Part shown: in pieces, positions 13,321 through 25,652 of the stretch
How positions within the stretch are numbered: position 1 is the first letter of the stretch
Layout: every line of letters starts with the position of its first letter
DNA from: Apis mellifera
Lineage: Eukaryota; Arthropoda; Insecta; Hymenoptera; Apidae
Direction of reading: 5' to 3'
Assembly: GCF_003254395.2 (NCBI RefSeq)
Contig: NC_037646.1
Location: forward strand, 12,085,381-12,149,380
Length of the DNA: 64,000 nt
The notes under the pieces: model-generated
The model's database searches: none
What the model saw: only the letters and a program-made list of their open reading frames with translations
Told to the model about the DNA's origin: nothing
Position numbers and translations under genes: made by a program

Positions 13321-14256
13321 TTGGGTTGGCAACTAAGTAATTGCGGATTTCAGTTGAAGTTGATGACGACTTAATCAAAGCAATAATCGATTCGGATCGT
13401 CACAGTACAACTCGTGAGATTGCAGAGAAGCTTCATGTATCGCATACATGCATTGAAAACCACTTAAAACAACTTGGCTATGTTCAAAAACTCGATACAT
13501 GGGTTCCTCACGAACTGAAAGAAAACCATTTAACGCGACGCATTAACAGCTGCGATTTGCTAAAGAAACGTAATGAAAATGATCCATTTTTAAAACGACC
13601 GATAACTGGCGATGAAAAATGGGTTGTTTACAACAATATCGAGTGGAAAAGATGGTGGAGCAGGCCACGTGAACCAGCTCGAACAACATCAAAAGCTGGT
13701 ATTCGTCAAAAAAAGGTTTTGTTATCAGTTTGGTGGGATTACAAAGGAATTGTCTATTTTGAACTCTTACCACCCAACCGAACGATCAATTCTGTTGTCT
13801 ACATTGAACAACTAACGAAATTAAACAATGCCGTTGAAGAAAAGCGGCCCGAATTGAGAAATCGAAAAGGTGTTGTATTCCATCATGACGATGCAAGGCT
13901 ACACGCATCTTTGGTCACTTGGCAAAAATTATTGGAGCTGGTTGGGATGTTTTGCCACATCCACCATATAGTCCTGACCTTGCACCATCTGATTACTTTT
14001 TGTTTCGATCTTTACAAAACTCCTTGAATGATAAAAATTTCAATAACGATGATGATATCGAATCGTACCTGATTCAGTTTTTTGCTAATAAAAACCACAA
14101 GTTTTATGAACGTGGGATTATGATGCTGCCTGAAAGATGGCAAAAGATGATTGATCAAAATGGGCAACACATTACAGAATAAAGTTATTTAGTTCCATAA
14201 AAAAATTGTCTTTGATTTTCTAAAAAAAATCCGCAATTACTTCGTTACCAACCCAA
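13321..14256 (+). mobile_element. mariner deletion derivative, copy 2
   Basis: A 936-bp element flanked by TA at 13319-13320 and 14257-14258. The left terminal repeat begins TTGGGTTGGCAACTAAGTAA. The right one is its inverted match with a few substitutions (CTTCGTTACCAACCCAA). Immediately inside the left repeat the sequence jumps from GCGGATTTCA into GTTGAAGTTGATGAC. Compared with copies 5 and 6 this is a 323-bp internal deletion that removes the 5' untranslated region, start codon and first helix-turn-helix. Copies 3 and 4 share the identical junction. Confidence 0.95.
13341..14182 (+). pseudogene. mariner transposase, N-terminally deleted and frameshifted
   Basis: The residual transposase frame begins at the deletion junction inside the terminal repeat. 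It keeps the second helix-turn-helix (STTREIAEKLHVSHTCIENH), the WVPHEL linker motif, the first Asp (ITGDEKW) and the second (HHDDARLH). A single T is missing near 13939 (GAGCTGGTTGGG against GAGCTTGGTTGGG in sister copies), which moves YSPDLAPSDYF and the C-terminus into another frame ending at 14182. There is no ATG start: the first possible initiator is a TTG within the terminal repeat. Non-functional. Confidence 0.93.
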
Positions 14257-15033
14257 TATTTACTTCAATATTTACTATTTTCCTCGAATCCGCTAATCTA
14301 AATAATTCTCGAATCGAATCGAATAAAAACGTATGTTTCGAAGGAAACGAAATCCCTTTCGTTCTCTTCTCCTCTTTCAGAAATCGTGGTTTCGCATTAT
14401 CGAAAAAATTTCTCTTTATTTCTTCCTTAAAGGAAGAGCGGTATGCAACGTGATATTGTTACGTATACCGGAAAGCGGCTCGAAGCAACTCGAACGTTTC
14501 TATCCATCGAGCCGTGAATCGGTGGAGCGAGTCGACCACGTAGCTCGATCCATGTAAACCAACGTGAAAGGTCAAAGGCGAGGAGAGGAAAAGGAGCGGC
14601 TCTCGCGATGGGATCGATATGGAGTTGCTGTATCATTTGCTGCGATGAAGCATCTATTTAGCTCAACGATCCGAGGGGAAGCTTTGTTCCAAATTCTCCT
14701 TCCATTTTTTATTCTAATTTATCGATACTACGTACGCGATCCTCGTTCGGCGCTTACTTTTCACGATTGCCTCGAAAGATTTATATCGCGGATAGAAACG
14801 AATTTTTCTAGAAAAATCCGACAAATTCGTACAGAAATGCATAAGGAGCTCGTAACGATTCGTTGTACAAGAGTAAGTACTTACGTGAATACAGTGTGTT
14901 CCATTCTTCGAAGGACGATGGAAAAATTATACAAATTTTACGATGTTTGCGAACGTGGAATATCGGAGGGGAGGAAGAAAAGAAAACTGCTCGTATTTTA
15001 TCGCGTAATGTTTGCACTCCGATTTTTTTTATA
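14257..15033. other. unique stretch
   Basis: Unique sequence between two transposons. The open frame at 14564-15052 (162 codons) runs into the neighbouring transposon terminus and has no recognisable domain, so I do not call it a gene. Confidence 0.4.
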
Positions 15034-15864
15034 CAGGGTGTCCCAAAATTAACGCAAGATTTGAATTTGCCGCGATTTTTGCATCAAGTTATTGGCAAGT
15101 CTGGAAAAAGAACAGTTTGATAGTTGAGAGTTTAAGGTTGGTAAAAATGGAGCGTTATACGATACGACAACGTGGAATGGATTATTAATCGTGAAAAAGT
15201 GGATGCTGATTTTTCCAACGAAATAATCCTAAGCGCATTTTCACTTCGATTTGTTAATCGGCAAAATTGTTTGGGGTTCGGAGAAGCCACGTGTGATTAG
15301 CGAAAAACAAATGCACTCACAATCTGTTTGGTGCGGATTTTGGGTAGGAGGCACCATACTTTTTTGAGAAAGAAGCTGCAACTGTTAACTCGATATCGCG
15401 ACACGATAACACAGTTCTTTCCGAAATTGGATGATATTGATGTGAATACATGGTTTCAACAAGACGATGCTATGTGCCATATGAAACAATTCAATTACTG
15501 CACGAAACATTTCCTGTACTCGTGTACTCTCTCGTTTCAGTGATCAGAATTGACTTTCTAGATCGTGTGATTTAACACCATTAGATTTCTTCTTATGGGG
15601 TTATTTATGAAGTCAAAGGTTTATGTCAACAATCCTACAAGCACACGTGCATTACCAGAGGAAATTAAATGCTTCATCAATGAAATTCAGCCACAATTGT
15701 ACGGAAAGGTAATGAAAAATTTGGACTAAAGGGTGCATATGTGCCCGATGTGTTATTCCATAAATAACTATATCCTATATATTTATGATTCACTTAAAAA
15801 ATAAATATCTAAAAACTCTCTTTTATATTTAATTCAAATCTTGCGTTAATTTTGGGACACCCTT
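15034..15864 (+). mobile_element. second IS630/Tc1/mariner-type element, copy A
   Basis: An 831-bp element with inverted terminal repeats of about 30 bp. The left end reads AGGGTGTCCCAAAATTAACG, continuing CAAGATTTGAATT, and the right end is its reverse complement. It is flanked by TA at 15032-15033 and 15865-15866. The interior holds decayed transposase sequence of a different family from the six mariners nearby. At 831 bp it is probably internally deleted relative to an autonomous element, and a related relic lies at 36.5 kb. Confidence 0.85.
15230..15720 (+). pseudogene. decayed Tc1/mariner-superfamily transposase (copy A)
   Basis: Broken pieces in more than one frame resemble the catalytic domain of insect IS630/Tc1/mariner transposases: a segment reading SEKQMHSQSVWCGFW near 15300, then LDDIDVNTWFQQDDAMCH near 15430-15480 (the FQQD block normally holds the second catalytic Asp), then CDLTPLDFFLWGYL near 15565-15610 (the block with the last catalytic residue). 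Stops and frame changes separate the blocks, and the N-terminal DNA-binding part is not recognisable. The exact family within the superfamily is not assigned. Confidence 0.7.
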
Positions 15865-15866
15865 TA

Positions 15867-18800
15867 TCTCCTTAACCAGTCGAGCGAAGTTTGGGTATTT
15901 CTTGTCCATCAGTGACTTTATTTTTAAACGTTTCCCTTTATATTTCTCGATAGAATAAACGAACACGGTTTCTTCCTCTTCTTTTATTTCTCAATCAAGA
16001 TCCTTCGATATGAAGACAACTCAACGGAAACAAGTGGAAAATAACGAACAGGAGCGAAACGAAAATTAAGATTCGCCCTGTTTTTTACGAACGTTTTAGA
16101 GCCGGGATCGGATAATGGGGGAAAAAATAAGGATGAAAGGGACTCGATTGGATCGCGTGCATCGTTCGTTATCGCGAACGTTGGTTGGACGACGCTCGTG
16201 TTATGCAGATGCGTTCCACCACGAGAAGGCGGTCTGCGGGCGTGGGGGGAGGCTTCGACAAATCATAAATCGAAACTGGAACTGGAAAAAGGCGGACAAA
16301 GGGGGGAATAAGTTTGAGGGAAAGAGAGAGAGAGAGAGAAAAAAGAGACGCGCGGTGAAATAGCGTTTCGTGGTTCGACGGAAATAAAAGCAGGTAGCCA
16401 TTTTAAGGGTGGTTCTCGAATTTCAAGCCTGGTAACCGAGATCGGGTATTTCGATTCTGATATTACGTTTCGCTCGCGTCGATCGCGTTTCGTTGTTACC
16501 TTTGCCAAAGAACAAATTTTTACCATTTTTTTCTTTTTTCTTCTTTTAGCGTCGCTTTTAATCCAATCGTGTCTCTCGCTCGTAAAATAATAAGAAAGGT
16601 GTTTAAACGATTCCTCCTCCCTCTCTCTTTTCAACTCGAATTCTCTTATAGACAATCTAGGAGAAATTAATCGCGATAAAAAAAAAGATTTCTTCTTTTT
16701 CGAATTCTTCTTCCAAAGTGAAGAAAACTTATCGGTTGAATCAAAACTCGATAACCGTTGTCACCCGCTTGCAAACCCTTCGTTGATTCAAATTCGCTGA
16801 TAAATAAAGGCGGTAAAGTTGGAGGAGGGGAGAAAAATTGGAAATTAGCAGCGGTGATCTCTCGGTTGGGAATAAGGGATCGTTTCAAAGTTTCCTGGTA
16901 AGATAAAGTTAAGCAAATTCCACGGTGTAAAATAACGGGCTGCAGAACTTTGTTTCTCTTTGCTTCGAGGACCGGCCCTTTCCTCCTCCTCCATTCTTTG
17001 CGTACCTTGCGAATAATCGCGGCGTTACTCTCGCTAAGAGGAAGGGTTTAGGTTTACGTTTTGGACACCAGCTTTACTACAACTTATCTACAACTTACCA
17101 AGGTTTACAAACTTCCTATTCTATTTCCTCGAAATTCGAAGCTGGGATTCTCTCTTCGAGATCCGGTGCTTCTTCCCATATTTCCATCTTCCATATTTTA
17201 TTTTTTTTTTTTAAACACCGTTCCCGATATACATGGAACGGGATAGTTTCCATCCTTCATCCCATAGTCCCTAAATGTTCGAGTTTCCCAAGTTTCGAAG
17301 CGACGAACCAACATCTTTCCCACTCCGTCTCTCGGCATCTGTCGGATCCCAAAGTCGAATTGATCGGTGTTGTCGGGCTTGTTTCGAGAGAACTGGGTTA
17401 GCGTCGAGTTGTCTACCTCGAGGAGGACAGGGAAAAATCCTTTCTCTCTTCCTCGATGCAGTGAAGTGGTCGCTCGAGTTTCTTTTTCTTTTTTTTAATA
17501 TAAAATCGGGCGAAATTCGGCGTTAATTATTTCCGTTGGATGATATTCGTTACGTGTTATAGAAGAGTTGGAACGAAGAGATGGAAAACGAAGGAGAAGG
17601 TTTCTGGGTGAGTGACCCGTTCTCATTTGACATTCAATGGATAACGTCGGCTATAAAGGCTCGGAATGTCGTGTACTCGGGCGGCGTAAATTATATCCAG
17701 CCACGGAATTCGTTGTAATTTCTCTCTACGTGACAATTAGACGCATTTCTCGATGAAGCATCGACCGACTCGACTTGGATGAATTTCTCGATTCGCTTGT
17801 CAGGCTATGAACGCGGTATCGTTGCACGAATCGAGAGAAAGAATCGCAAGGAGAGGGATGAAGTTATTCTCGCTTCTTGTCTCGCTTCCAGCGATTAAGA
17901 TTATCGCGAAAAATCTGATAATTAATACCTCCGAGATTGAACGTTTTCGTTTCCGTGAAAAAGTACGAAATTCTAATTAAAACGGCGAGTCCTCGAGATT
18001 CCTTCCGTCGCTTTGTATCGCGGATCGGTTTTCCTGAAATCGGGTTCGCTTAAAGGAAAGAAAAAAAAGAAAAAGAAAGAAAAATCTCCTCTCGAGGTTT
18101 AACGTTCCTCGAGTATCTCGTTCGAGTATATAAGGAGATTGGACGACAAAGCGCGGCAATATAGATTTTAAGGCAAGATTGGTTTTAAATGTTAGAGAAC
18201 CCGTTGGAATAATACCGTTGGACGTAGAATAATTCCAAGATGTTCAGATTTCTTTCCATTATTGTTTAATTACTTTTTAGAATTTGTTATTCCGAGTAAA
18301 GGAAATTTTACTCGATTTTTTTTTCTCTACAAGAAAAAATGGAAAAGTCGAATTATTTTTACAAGAATAAAAATTGCAACGTTTTGCAACCAGGAATTAT
18401 AAGACGGGGTTTTATCAATGGATTTCTATTACGATCCATTCCCATCGTTTCTACTAGAAAGGCCTTGTAAAAATTGCAAAGCATCAAAGCGCAAATACCA
18501 AACTCCCATTAACAATCTCCATCTCTTTCCATCTATTTTTAAACAAATATTACTCTTCGTTTTAACGTAAGCTTCAATTCCGAAATTATTTCTCTTTCTC
18601 TCTCGAGAAACGACGTATTAGAAAATTTTACAATCGAACTTTAAATTTTCTTTCAAGTTCAATCTTTCAATACTCGTACTTTTTTTTTTTTAGATCGAAA
18701 TATCACAAGTATTTGAATTTTTTTCGAAAATATTTTTTCGTCCCAAGGATAAAATCGAATTAAAAGTAGATTTAAAAGCCTTTAACAAGCGTCTCCATCC

Positions 18801-20226
18801 TTCTTAATACCGTAACTGTTTTATTTCTTTTTTCTTTTCGATCGATCAACGCATGTAACGGGGAAGAGAAAAATTTTTCCTTCGCGAAGAATCGTTGGGT
18901 TGAGAATTGACCTTGCGAGCTTTGCGATAAAATTCGAAAAAAGCGTCTCTCTCTCTCTCTCTTTCTCAAGAGAGCGGCGTTGGCGATCGATCTTCGTCGT
19001 AAGTAACCAACAATGGCGGAGTCATTTCCGTTTTTGCGGTAATTATACGTGCCCCGACCGCATTTGCTTTTAATTTCACTCGCGTGTCATTTACCGTACG
19101 TCTTTGCGTTCTCGTGACTGCTACTCCTTCCTTCGATTGATCCATTTCTTTTTTCATAAAATTATACCCTGCAACAAAACAAGAGCAACGTATCTATAGA
19201 AATAGAAGAGAAAAGTGGAATTTACGAAGAAAGAAATAAATCAATTTGAAACGAAAACCATGCGTTCTCGTTTCATCGAGAAAAAGACGAATTTTCTCAA
19301 CGAGCAATTTCAACGAGGAAGACAAAACAAATTCTCGATATTTTCTATCCCGTTACTTATCGTCACATTTCGTTTCAAAACGAAATCGTGTCAAATTCAG
19401 ATGTTTCTCGTGTCCATTTTTTCCAACGCTTTTTACGTCTATGCACTCGTACGCAGATCCATCTTTCTCGACCATTCGAATGAAAAAAAAAAAAGAAAAA
19501 AAAGAATCAGACCGATGAAAGGGAATAGGGTTCATATGCGCGATTTGTCGTCGAATTGATTCGAAACTAATCAAAGGTAAAATCATTTTAACAATTTCTC
19601 GATACGCGCTTCGCACGGAATCTTTGACACCGGGTAATTTGATCGAAGTAACTTTGAAATATTTTCACAATTTGTTAATCTTCGATACTTAAATTTGGAT
19701 CAAATGTGAGTTTTATTTCATCGAACGACACGATCGTAATCGATCGTAAATTCTTAATTTTATCTTCGAAAGGATCGAATTGTCGCGCGATTAATACACA
19801 GATGCAGATTTAGCGTGGATCGGCGGTTTAATCGCTCAATGAAACAGATTGAAATTCACGTTGAGAAGAAAGAAATATCGAGGCCCGTTTAGCGAGAGGG
19901 GGGGCCTACGAATTTCTAGTTTGCACAACGATTCATTTATCACGCGTTCCGTGTATTTGTCTTCGTGCCAGTTATTAATTGCTCCCTCGTCGAGTGGAGC
20001 ACGTACAAATATTGGCTTGTACGAAATATGCCGGAAAGTCATTGTCACAACGACCAAAATGTCGTTTGAACGTAGCTACTTTTCCAACAAAACTGTCACG
20101 CGTTCCAATTTCGAATTATTATTTTCTTGCTACGTAACGTACTTTTGAATTCATAAACCGTACGATCCATCTTTTTTATCAACTATACAAAAACGTTCGA
20201 TTGTTCGCATCGATCACCAAAATTTG
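15867..20226. other. unique stretch, no recognised gene
   Basis: Unique sequence with purine-rich and pyrimidine-rich runs and GA repeats at about 16323-16340. A denser island at 17610-17780 may be a conserved element. Open frames here overlap on both strands and are R/F/S-rich. Confidence 0.45.
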
Positions 20227-20925
20227 ATCGATGAGAAATCGGTCAAACAATTAAACTAAAATTTCACTTAAAACTCGATCGAAAAATTTATTACCTTTTC
20301 TCATAATACTCATTATTTTCGAGATGTCTAAATCGAAACTTTGAAATTGTAAAATAAAAAGAGATCGGTTCGATTTTCTATCCGATGGAATAATTTTCGA
20401 GATCCTGTTCATATTTGCAACGCAATGAAATTTCGAATACGAGGATAAAAATAGATGCTGGATAAAAAATCGAAACGCTGATCGATGAGAAATCGCTCAA
20501 ACAGTTAAACTAAATTTAAATTTAAATTTCACTTAAAACTCGATCGAAAAATTTATTACCTTTTCTCATAATACTCATTATTTTCGAGATATCTAAATCG
20601 AAACTTTGAAATTGTAAAATAAAAAGAAATCGAGCAGGTTCGATTTTCTATCCGATAGAACATTTTCGAGATCCTGCTCATATTTGCAACGCAATAAAAT
20701 TTCGAATGCGAGGATAAAAATGGACGCATCGAAACTCTTATCTTAAAATTTATTACCTTTTCTAATTATTCTCGAGATATCTAAATCGAAACTTCGAAAT
20801 TGTAAAATAAAAAGAGATCGGTTCGATTTTCTATCCGATGGAACGTTTTCGAGATCCTGCTCATATTTGCAATAAAATTTCGAATACGAGGATAAAAATG
20901 GACGCATCGGAACGCTGATCGATGC
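20227..20925. repeat. three-unit tandem repeat of about 190-255 bp
   Basis: GATCGATGAGAAATCG starts units at about 20227 and 20480. A third, 5'-shortened unit begins near 20748. Shared blocks follow in the same order: AAATTTATTACCTTTTCT, TCGAAACTTTGAAATTG, GATTTTCTATCCGATGGAA, TTCGAGATCCTG, TTCGAATACGAGGATAAAAA. The units are very similar, suggesting fairly recent duplication. Overlapping minus-strand open frames are repeat by-products. Confidence 0.88.
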
Positions 20926-21661
20926 GAGAATTGCGGACTCGAAATAACTCGGAAGAAAGAAAGCACGAGTAGAGCGAGTGCATATCGCGCGTTCCATGGC
21001 TGTTCAGTTCAAACGCTTAGCCGCGATTTAGAAAGAATGCAGCGATTGGAGGGGAACAATGGAGAAGTGTGGAGTGGCAAGGATCGCGTGCGAGAATCCC
21101 TTAAGAGCCGATTCCTCGAGACGATTACGAGATGGCGTTAAACGGAATTCAACAGTGTAAGAGTACAAGTACAGGCACGAGAATTCTTTTCTCGAAGCGT
21201 TGCGAGGATCGTACACGATTAGATATAATTTCGACGTAATTTCGTTCTTCTTACTTCGCCGTAGTTTCACCGTTATTCGATATTCGGGACTCGAGGATCA
21301 CTCGACGACGAAGTCGAAACGCGGCGTCGTGGCTCAGTTCCTTGGACGGCCCTCCGGGACTCGGTTACCGATGACTGCGGAACTTGTCGCGGGAACCGAA
21401 CAACGCTTTGGAAAATGAGCTCGGGGAAATTGAGTCGAAAGTTGAATTTCGAGGATTGCCGGTAGAACGGATCGAGATATATTTTCCAGGATAATAATCT
21501 TTATCTCCTCCCTCGATAAACCGGCCGCTTACTTACGAAGGATAAAATTCGTTCGTAAATCGACAAATAATCGATTCGAATTTCTCTCCATCTCCTCTTT
21601 TCTTTCAGAAAATTATCGTTCGTTCCCCTCCTCCACTTTCCTACCACTCGTGGTATATATA
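20926..21661. other. unique stretch before mariner copy 3
   Basis: GC- and CpG-richer unique sequence with no supported gene. It ends in a short TA run (about 21653-21661) into which mariner copy 3 inserted. Confidence 0.4.
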
Positions 21662-22596
21662 TAGGTTTCGCAACTAAGTAATTGCGAATTTTTTTTAGAA
21701 AATCAAAGATAATTTTTTCATGGAACTAAATAACTTTATTCTGTAACGTGTTGCCCATTTTGATCAATGACTTTTTGCCATCTTTCAGGCAGCATCATAA
21801 TCCCACATTCGTAAAACTTGTGGTTTTTATTAGCAAAAAACTGAATCAGGTACGATTCGATATCATCATTATTGAAATTTTTACCATTCAAGGAGTTTTG
21901 TAAAGATCGAAACAAAAAGTAATCGGATGGTGCAAGATCAGGACTATATGGTGGATGTGGCAAAACATCCCAACCAAGCTCCAATAATTTTTGCCGAGTG
22001 ACCAAAGATGTGTGTAGCCTTGCATCGTCATGATGGAATACAACACCTTTTCGATTTGTCAATTCGGGCCGCTTTTCTTCAACTGCATTGTTTAATTTAG
22101 TTGTTGTAGACAATGTAGACAACAGAATTGATCGTTCGGTTGGGTGGTAAGAGTTCAAAATAGACAATTCCTTTGTAATCCCACCAAACTGATAACAAAA
22201 CCTTCTTTCGACGAATACCAGCTTTTGATGTTGTTCGAACTGGTTCACGTGGCCTGTTCCACCATCTTTTCCACTTGATATTGTTGTAAACAACCCATTT
22301 TTCATCGCCAGTTATCAATCGTTTTAAAAATGGATCATTTTCATTACGTTTCTTTAGCAAATCGCAGCTGTTAATGCGTCGCGTTAAATGCTTTTCTTTC
22401 AGTTCGTGAGAAACCCATGTATCGAGTTTTTGAACATAGCCAAGTTGTTTTAAGTGCTTTTCAATGCATGTACGCGATACATGAAGCTTCTCTGCAATCT
22501 CACGAGTTGTACTGTGACGATCCGAATCGATTATTGCTTTGATTAGGTCGTCATCAGCTTCAACTGAAATCCGCAATTACTTAGTTGCCAACCCAA
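21662..22596 (-). mobile_element. mariner deletion derivative, copy 3
   Basis: A 935-bp element, transposase on the minus strand. The right end is a clean terminal repeat (TTAGTTGCCAACCCAA) followed by TA 22597-22598. The left end is mutated (TAGGTTTCGCAACTAAG) beside TA 21660-21661. The junction CTTCAACTG/AAATCCGC shows the same 323-bp internal deletion as copies 2 and 4. Confidence 0.94.
21736..22576 (-). pseudogene. mariner transposase, deleted and frameshifted (copy 3)
   Basis: It keeps the second helix-turn-helix, GDEKW, HHDDAR and YSPDLAPSDYF blocks in two frames. The break is at about 22100-22125: where sister copies encode VVYIEQLTKLNN, this copy carries a short local rearrangement (a repeated TGTCTACA-like motif with loss of a few bases, net +1). 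One codon of the acidic run before IESYLIQFF is also missing. Like copies 2 and 4 it lacks the first helix-turn-helix and any ATG. Non-functional. Confidence 0.92.
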
Positions 22597-25367
22597 TATT
22601 TTATCTTCACTTTATGAAAAAGTAAGGTGTAAACACCTCAGAAACCTCGCATATTTCAGTATTTCGTGTCGATTTCCCGTAAAACCGGACGAAATAATAC
22701 GAAATAAGGTAACGTATATCCCATCCGTAAGCGCGATAAGTCACGTTCGTACACGAGGAGGGAGGGGTGTATCCTCCGCGTAGGATGAACGCCTAGTCGA
22801 ACAAACAATTCTCCGTTGTTTGAAGTGGTATTAAAGGGTTCCAGATGGTACGTATCTTGGTACGGAAGAGAAGGTTGGGGAAAGAGAGACAATTGATATG
22901 GGATTGGATGCACTCCAGATGCGTGGAATGGAACAACGAGCGAAACCCGATGGCTACGTCTCTGGCACTTATGCAAAGGGTGGTGTAAGGGGGGGGAGAA
23001 GTATGCGGGAGAGGTTGTTGTTATCAATGGAAGCTCGATTCTGCCAACATTCCCCTCTTCACGCGGGGAATACGTAGCATCACTTTCAACTCTGACCGAC
23101 TCTCGCTCTTCCGCCTCTTTCAACGAGTTCTTATCTCTCCTCTCCTTTCGAGGAGACGCCAGATTCGAAATACCACGTTTCTCGCGCTTCAAAATGCCGA
23201 TCGATTCTCTGCAAATATTCTACAATTTCTGTGTATTTTTAATATTTCTCGTATATAATTTTCCAAGATAACTCGTTCGAAACGTTCCAAGTAGCGACTC
23301 GAGATGATTTTACGCATTTAAAATGATTTCGTATGCTAATTAAGCTATAAAAACGTTATATTTTAATAATTCATATATATATTTACGTCTTTCTAATATT
23401 ATTTTCTGTATTTCTTCTTTTTTTTTGTGTGTGTGATAATTTATAAAACAGGTACATTTTTGATTGTCTTCCATCGGTTCGTTTCGGCAAGAATAAACTT
23501 CATTTCAAGAATCGAACTTTGTGATAATTACCGATTGATCTCTAATTATCGAATCTCATGGTTCTCGAAAATTAATCCGTTAAAATTTTTATAAATTTTT
23601 AGAATCATTAATTGGAAATAATCAAGCATAAATAAAGATTCTCGCAAGATTGAAATCGTTGGAAATTTTAAACACGTTATAATTCAATCGAAAATCTCAT
23701 TAATATGCCGTTATATAAGGAAAAGGAAGGACGTATCCGAAGAATTCGAGAAAATAGTGGACACTGAAAATTGTATAAATTCAAAAGTTAAAAATTTCGT
23801 TTTAATTCTATTTGAGAGCCGCCCGAACTTTTCCCAACGAGTTACACGCGAATTCTCTTTGTCGAAAGGAATGGGAAAAAGCCCCCCTTCCAAACCAAGA
23901 GAAATCATCCCCCGGAGGGGGAAGGAGTCGCGTGTTTTAAAATCTAGGCCGCCTGGACGAGAAACGCGAGAAAACAAGCCCCGATGTCCCGCCCGATGTT
24001 CAACATCTCGGTTTTTTAATTATTCAAATTGCCGGCGAGAATTAATAAATCCCATTAGCTCGTTAACACACCGTTACGGAAACTTTCTTCCGTGCACGGA
24101 AGAAATTGGAGGAACTTTAATCGTCGAGTAAATTCACCCTTAGCGGTTAACGTCCCACCCTTGGAGAAAGAAAAACCACCTCCTTGCTGGTCTTCCCTTT
24201 CTCGAATATTACACGTATTTTCTTTTCTTCTCCTTCTTTTCCTCGAAGAAAAAAATCAACGGCGCTTCGTCTTCCGTTCCTCGATTGTTTTATTTTCATT
24301 TTTATAAATAATAATAATAATTTGTTCGAAAACAAGATTCTCTCTTTCTATCTATCTCTCCAATTTCTCGGTTATTTCAAATTTCCAACAACGCACGAAT
24401 CGGTCGATCGCAAAATTTCCAACGTGACCGAGTAACGTTTACCAATATAACGTTCACGGGATCCATCGCGCTCCACTTCTCCTCCTCCTCGTCCAGATTT
24501 CTCTCCCACTCGAAAATTTGCCCCGCAATCCGATCGATATCTTTTCACGGAGAAATTGTAACGTTTACCCTCGGCAATTTTGAGCAAACGCTCGTACACC
24601 GGAATTTATTATAAAGGTAAACAAAGAGAGAATAGGTGGAATCGTCGCGAGCATCCGTATCGGCCGAGGAGGGGCTTCGATCGACGCGTGCAAATCGAAT
24701 CCTCGATCGTTAATTTTCCGCACGTGCGACTTTGGTTTTGCTTGGACGGAAAGAATATAATTGGAAATCGCTTCTTTTCATCTTGTCGAATTTTTCTGGA
24801 TTATATCGGAAAAATTGCGAGATAAACGCTGCGCGACTCTTTGTAATCCACTTTATTTCTTATTATCTATCTATTCTTGATCATATAAATTATCTTCACG
24901 CGTTTTCTAAACGGTTATATTATAATTTAAAAAATACATTCGATTCTTATTCTTCTTTGAAAATTCTTTATTGAATTCATTAAATTAGAATAAGATTAAA
25001 TAAGCAAAGGAGTATCTGTCTATTGCAAATTTGTGGCTAAGAGATAAATGTTTCTGTTTTCTCTCTATTTCTATATATATATTATATTTTTATTCGCTCG
25101 TGAAAGATTGGAAAATTTTTGAATTTAGAAACGATTATGAAAATCGCGTATCTCAACCGTGTGCTTTGTTTATCACGTTGCGGCGCACCGGTAATTATTA
25201 GGGAATTTATGAAATTAACGCAGGATTAATGGGCTGATTTTCATTGCTGATTAATGTAAATGCGAAAGCAACGGGTGTTGTTAACATTAATAAGAGAGTA
25301 CGAGAGAGGATTCCGCCTCTTTATTCTCCCAAACTCGTTATTAAATTTGCGGAAACACGATTCAACT

Positions 25368-25372
<5 letters not shown>
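22597..25372. other. unique stretch, no recognised gene
   Basis: Contains a 178-codon minus-strand open frame (22656-23192) that is low in recognisable motif and that I do not accept as a gene. It also has T-rich runs near 23420 and a (TAA)n-like run near 24306-24322. Nothing else is supported. Confidence 0.4.

Positions 25373-25418
<46 letters not shown>
25373..25418. repeat. (AT)n microsatellite, about 23 units
   Basis: Uninterrupted alternating AT from about 25373 to 25418, one of the longest simple repeats in the window. The tyrosine/isoleucine-rich open frames across it are artefacts. Confidence 0.97.
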
Positions 25419-25420
<2 letters not shown>

Positions 25421-25501
25421 CACGGAAACGTACGTTATTCCCGACGTTTGTAATTATCGTTCCCATAAAAATCAAAATTGACCTGATTTGTATCAAAAGT
25501 C

Positions 25502-25652
25502 GAAAATCATTCCAAATTCTCGTACGTTTAGATCCTATTGATGTTCCGAATAATCGAACAAAATTTCGAAATTTCTGAAAGAAAGAAAGTAAAAATAGAA
25601 AGACAGCGGTGTGGAAGAAAAGCCGAATCCGTGCGATCGAAAGTGAGTCGAA
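25502..25652 (+). repeat. dispersed direct repeat, first copy
   Basis: About 150 bp beginning GAAAATCATTCCAAATTCTC and ending GCGATCGAAAGTGAGTCGAA. It recurs in the same orientation at 26651-26799. Both contain GAAAAGCCGAATCCGTGCGA and CCGAATAATCG. There are no inverted ends, so this does not look like a DNA transposon. It may be a local duplication or a short dispersed repeat. Confidence 0.85.

Noticed and set aside
13543..13773. antisense open frames within mariner copies (also at 31847-32077)
   Set aside because: Recur in the same place in several copies simply because they are the complement of conserved transposase codons.
22656..23192. 178-codon minus-strand open frame
   Set aside because: No domain, low-complexity Ser/Pro/Arg composition and no splice or promoter evidence.
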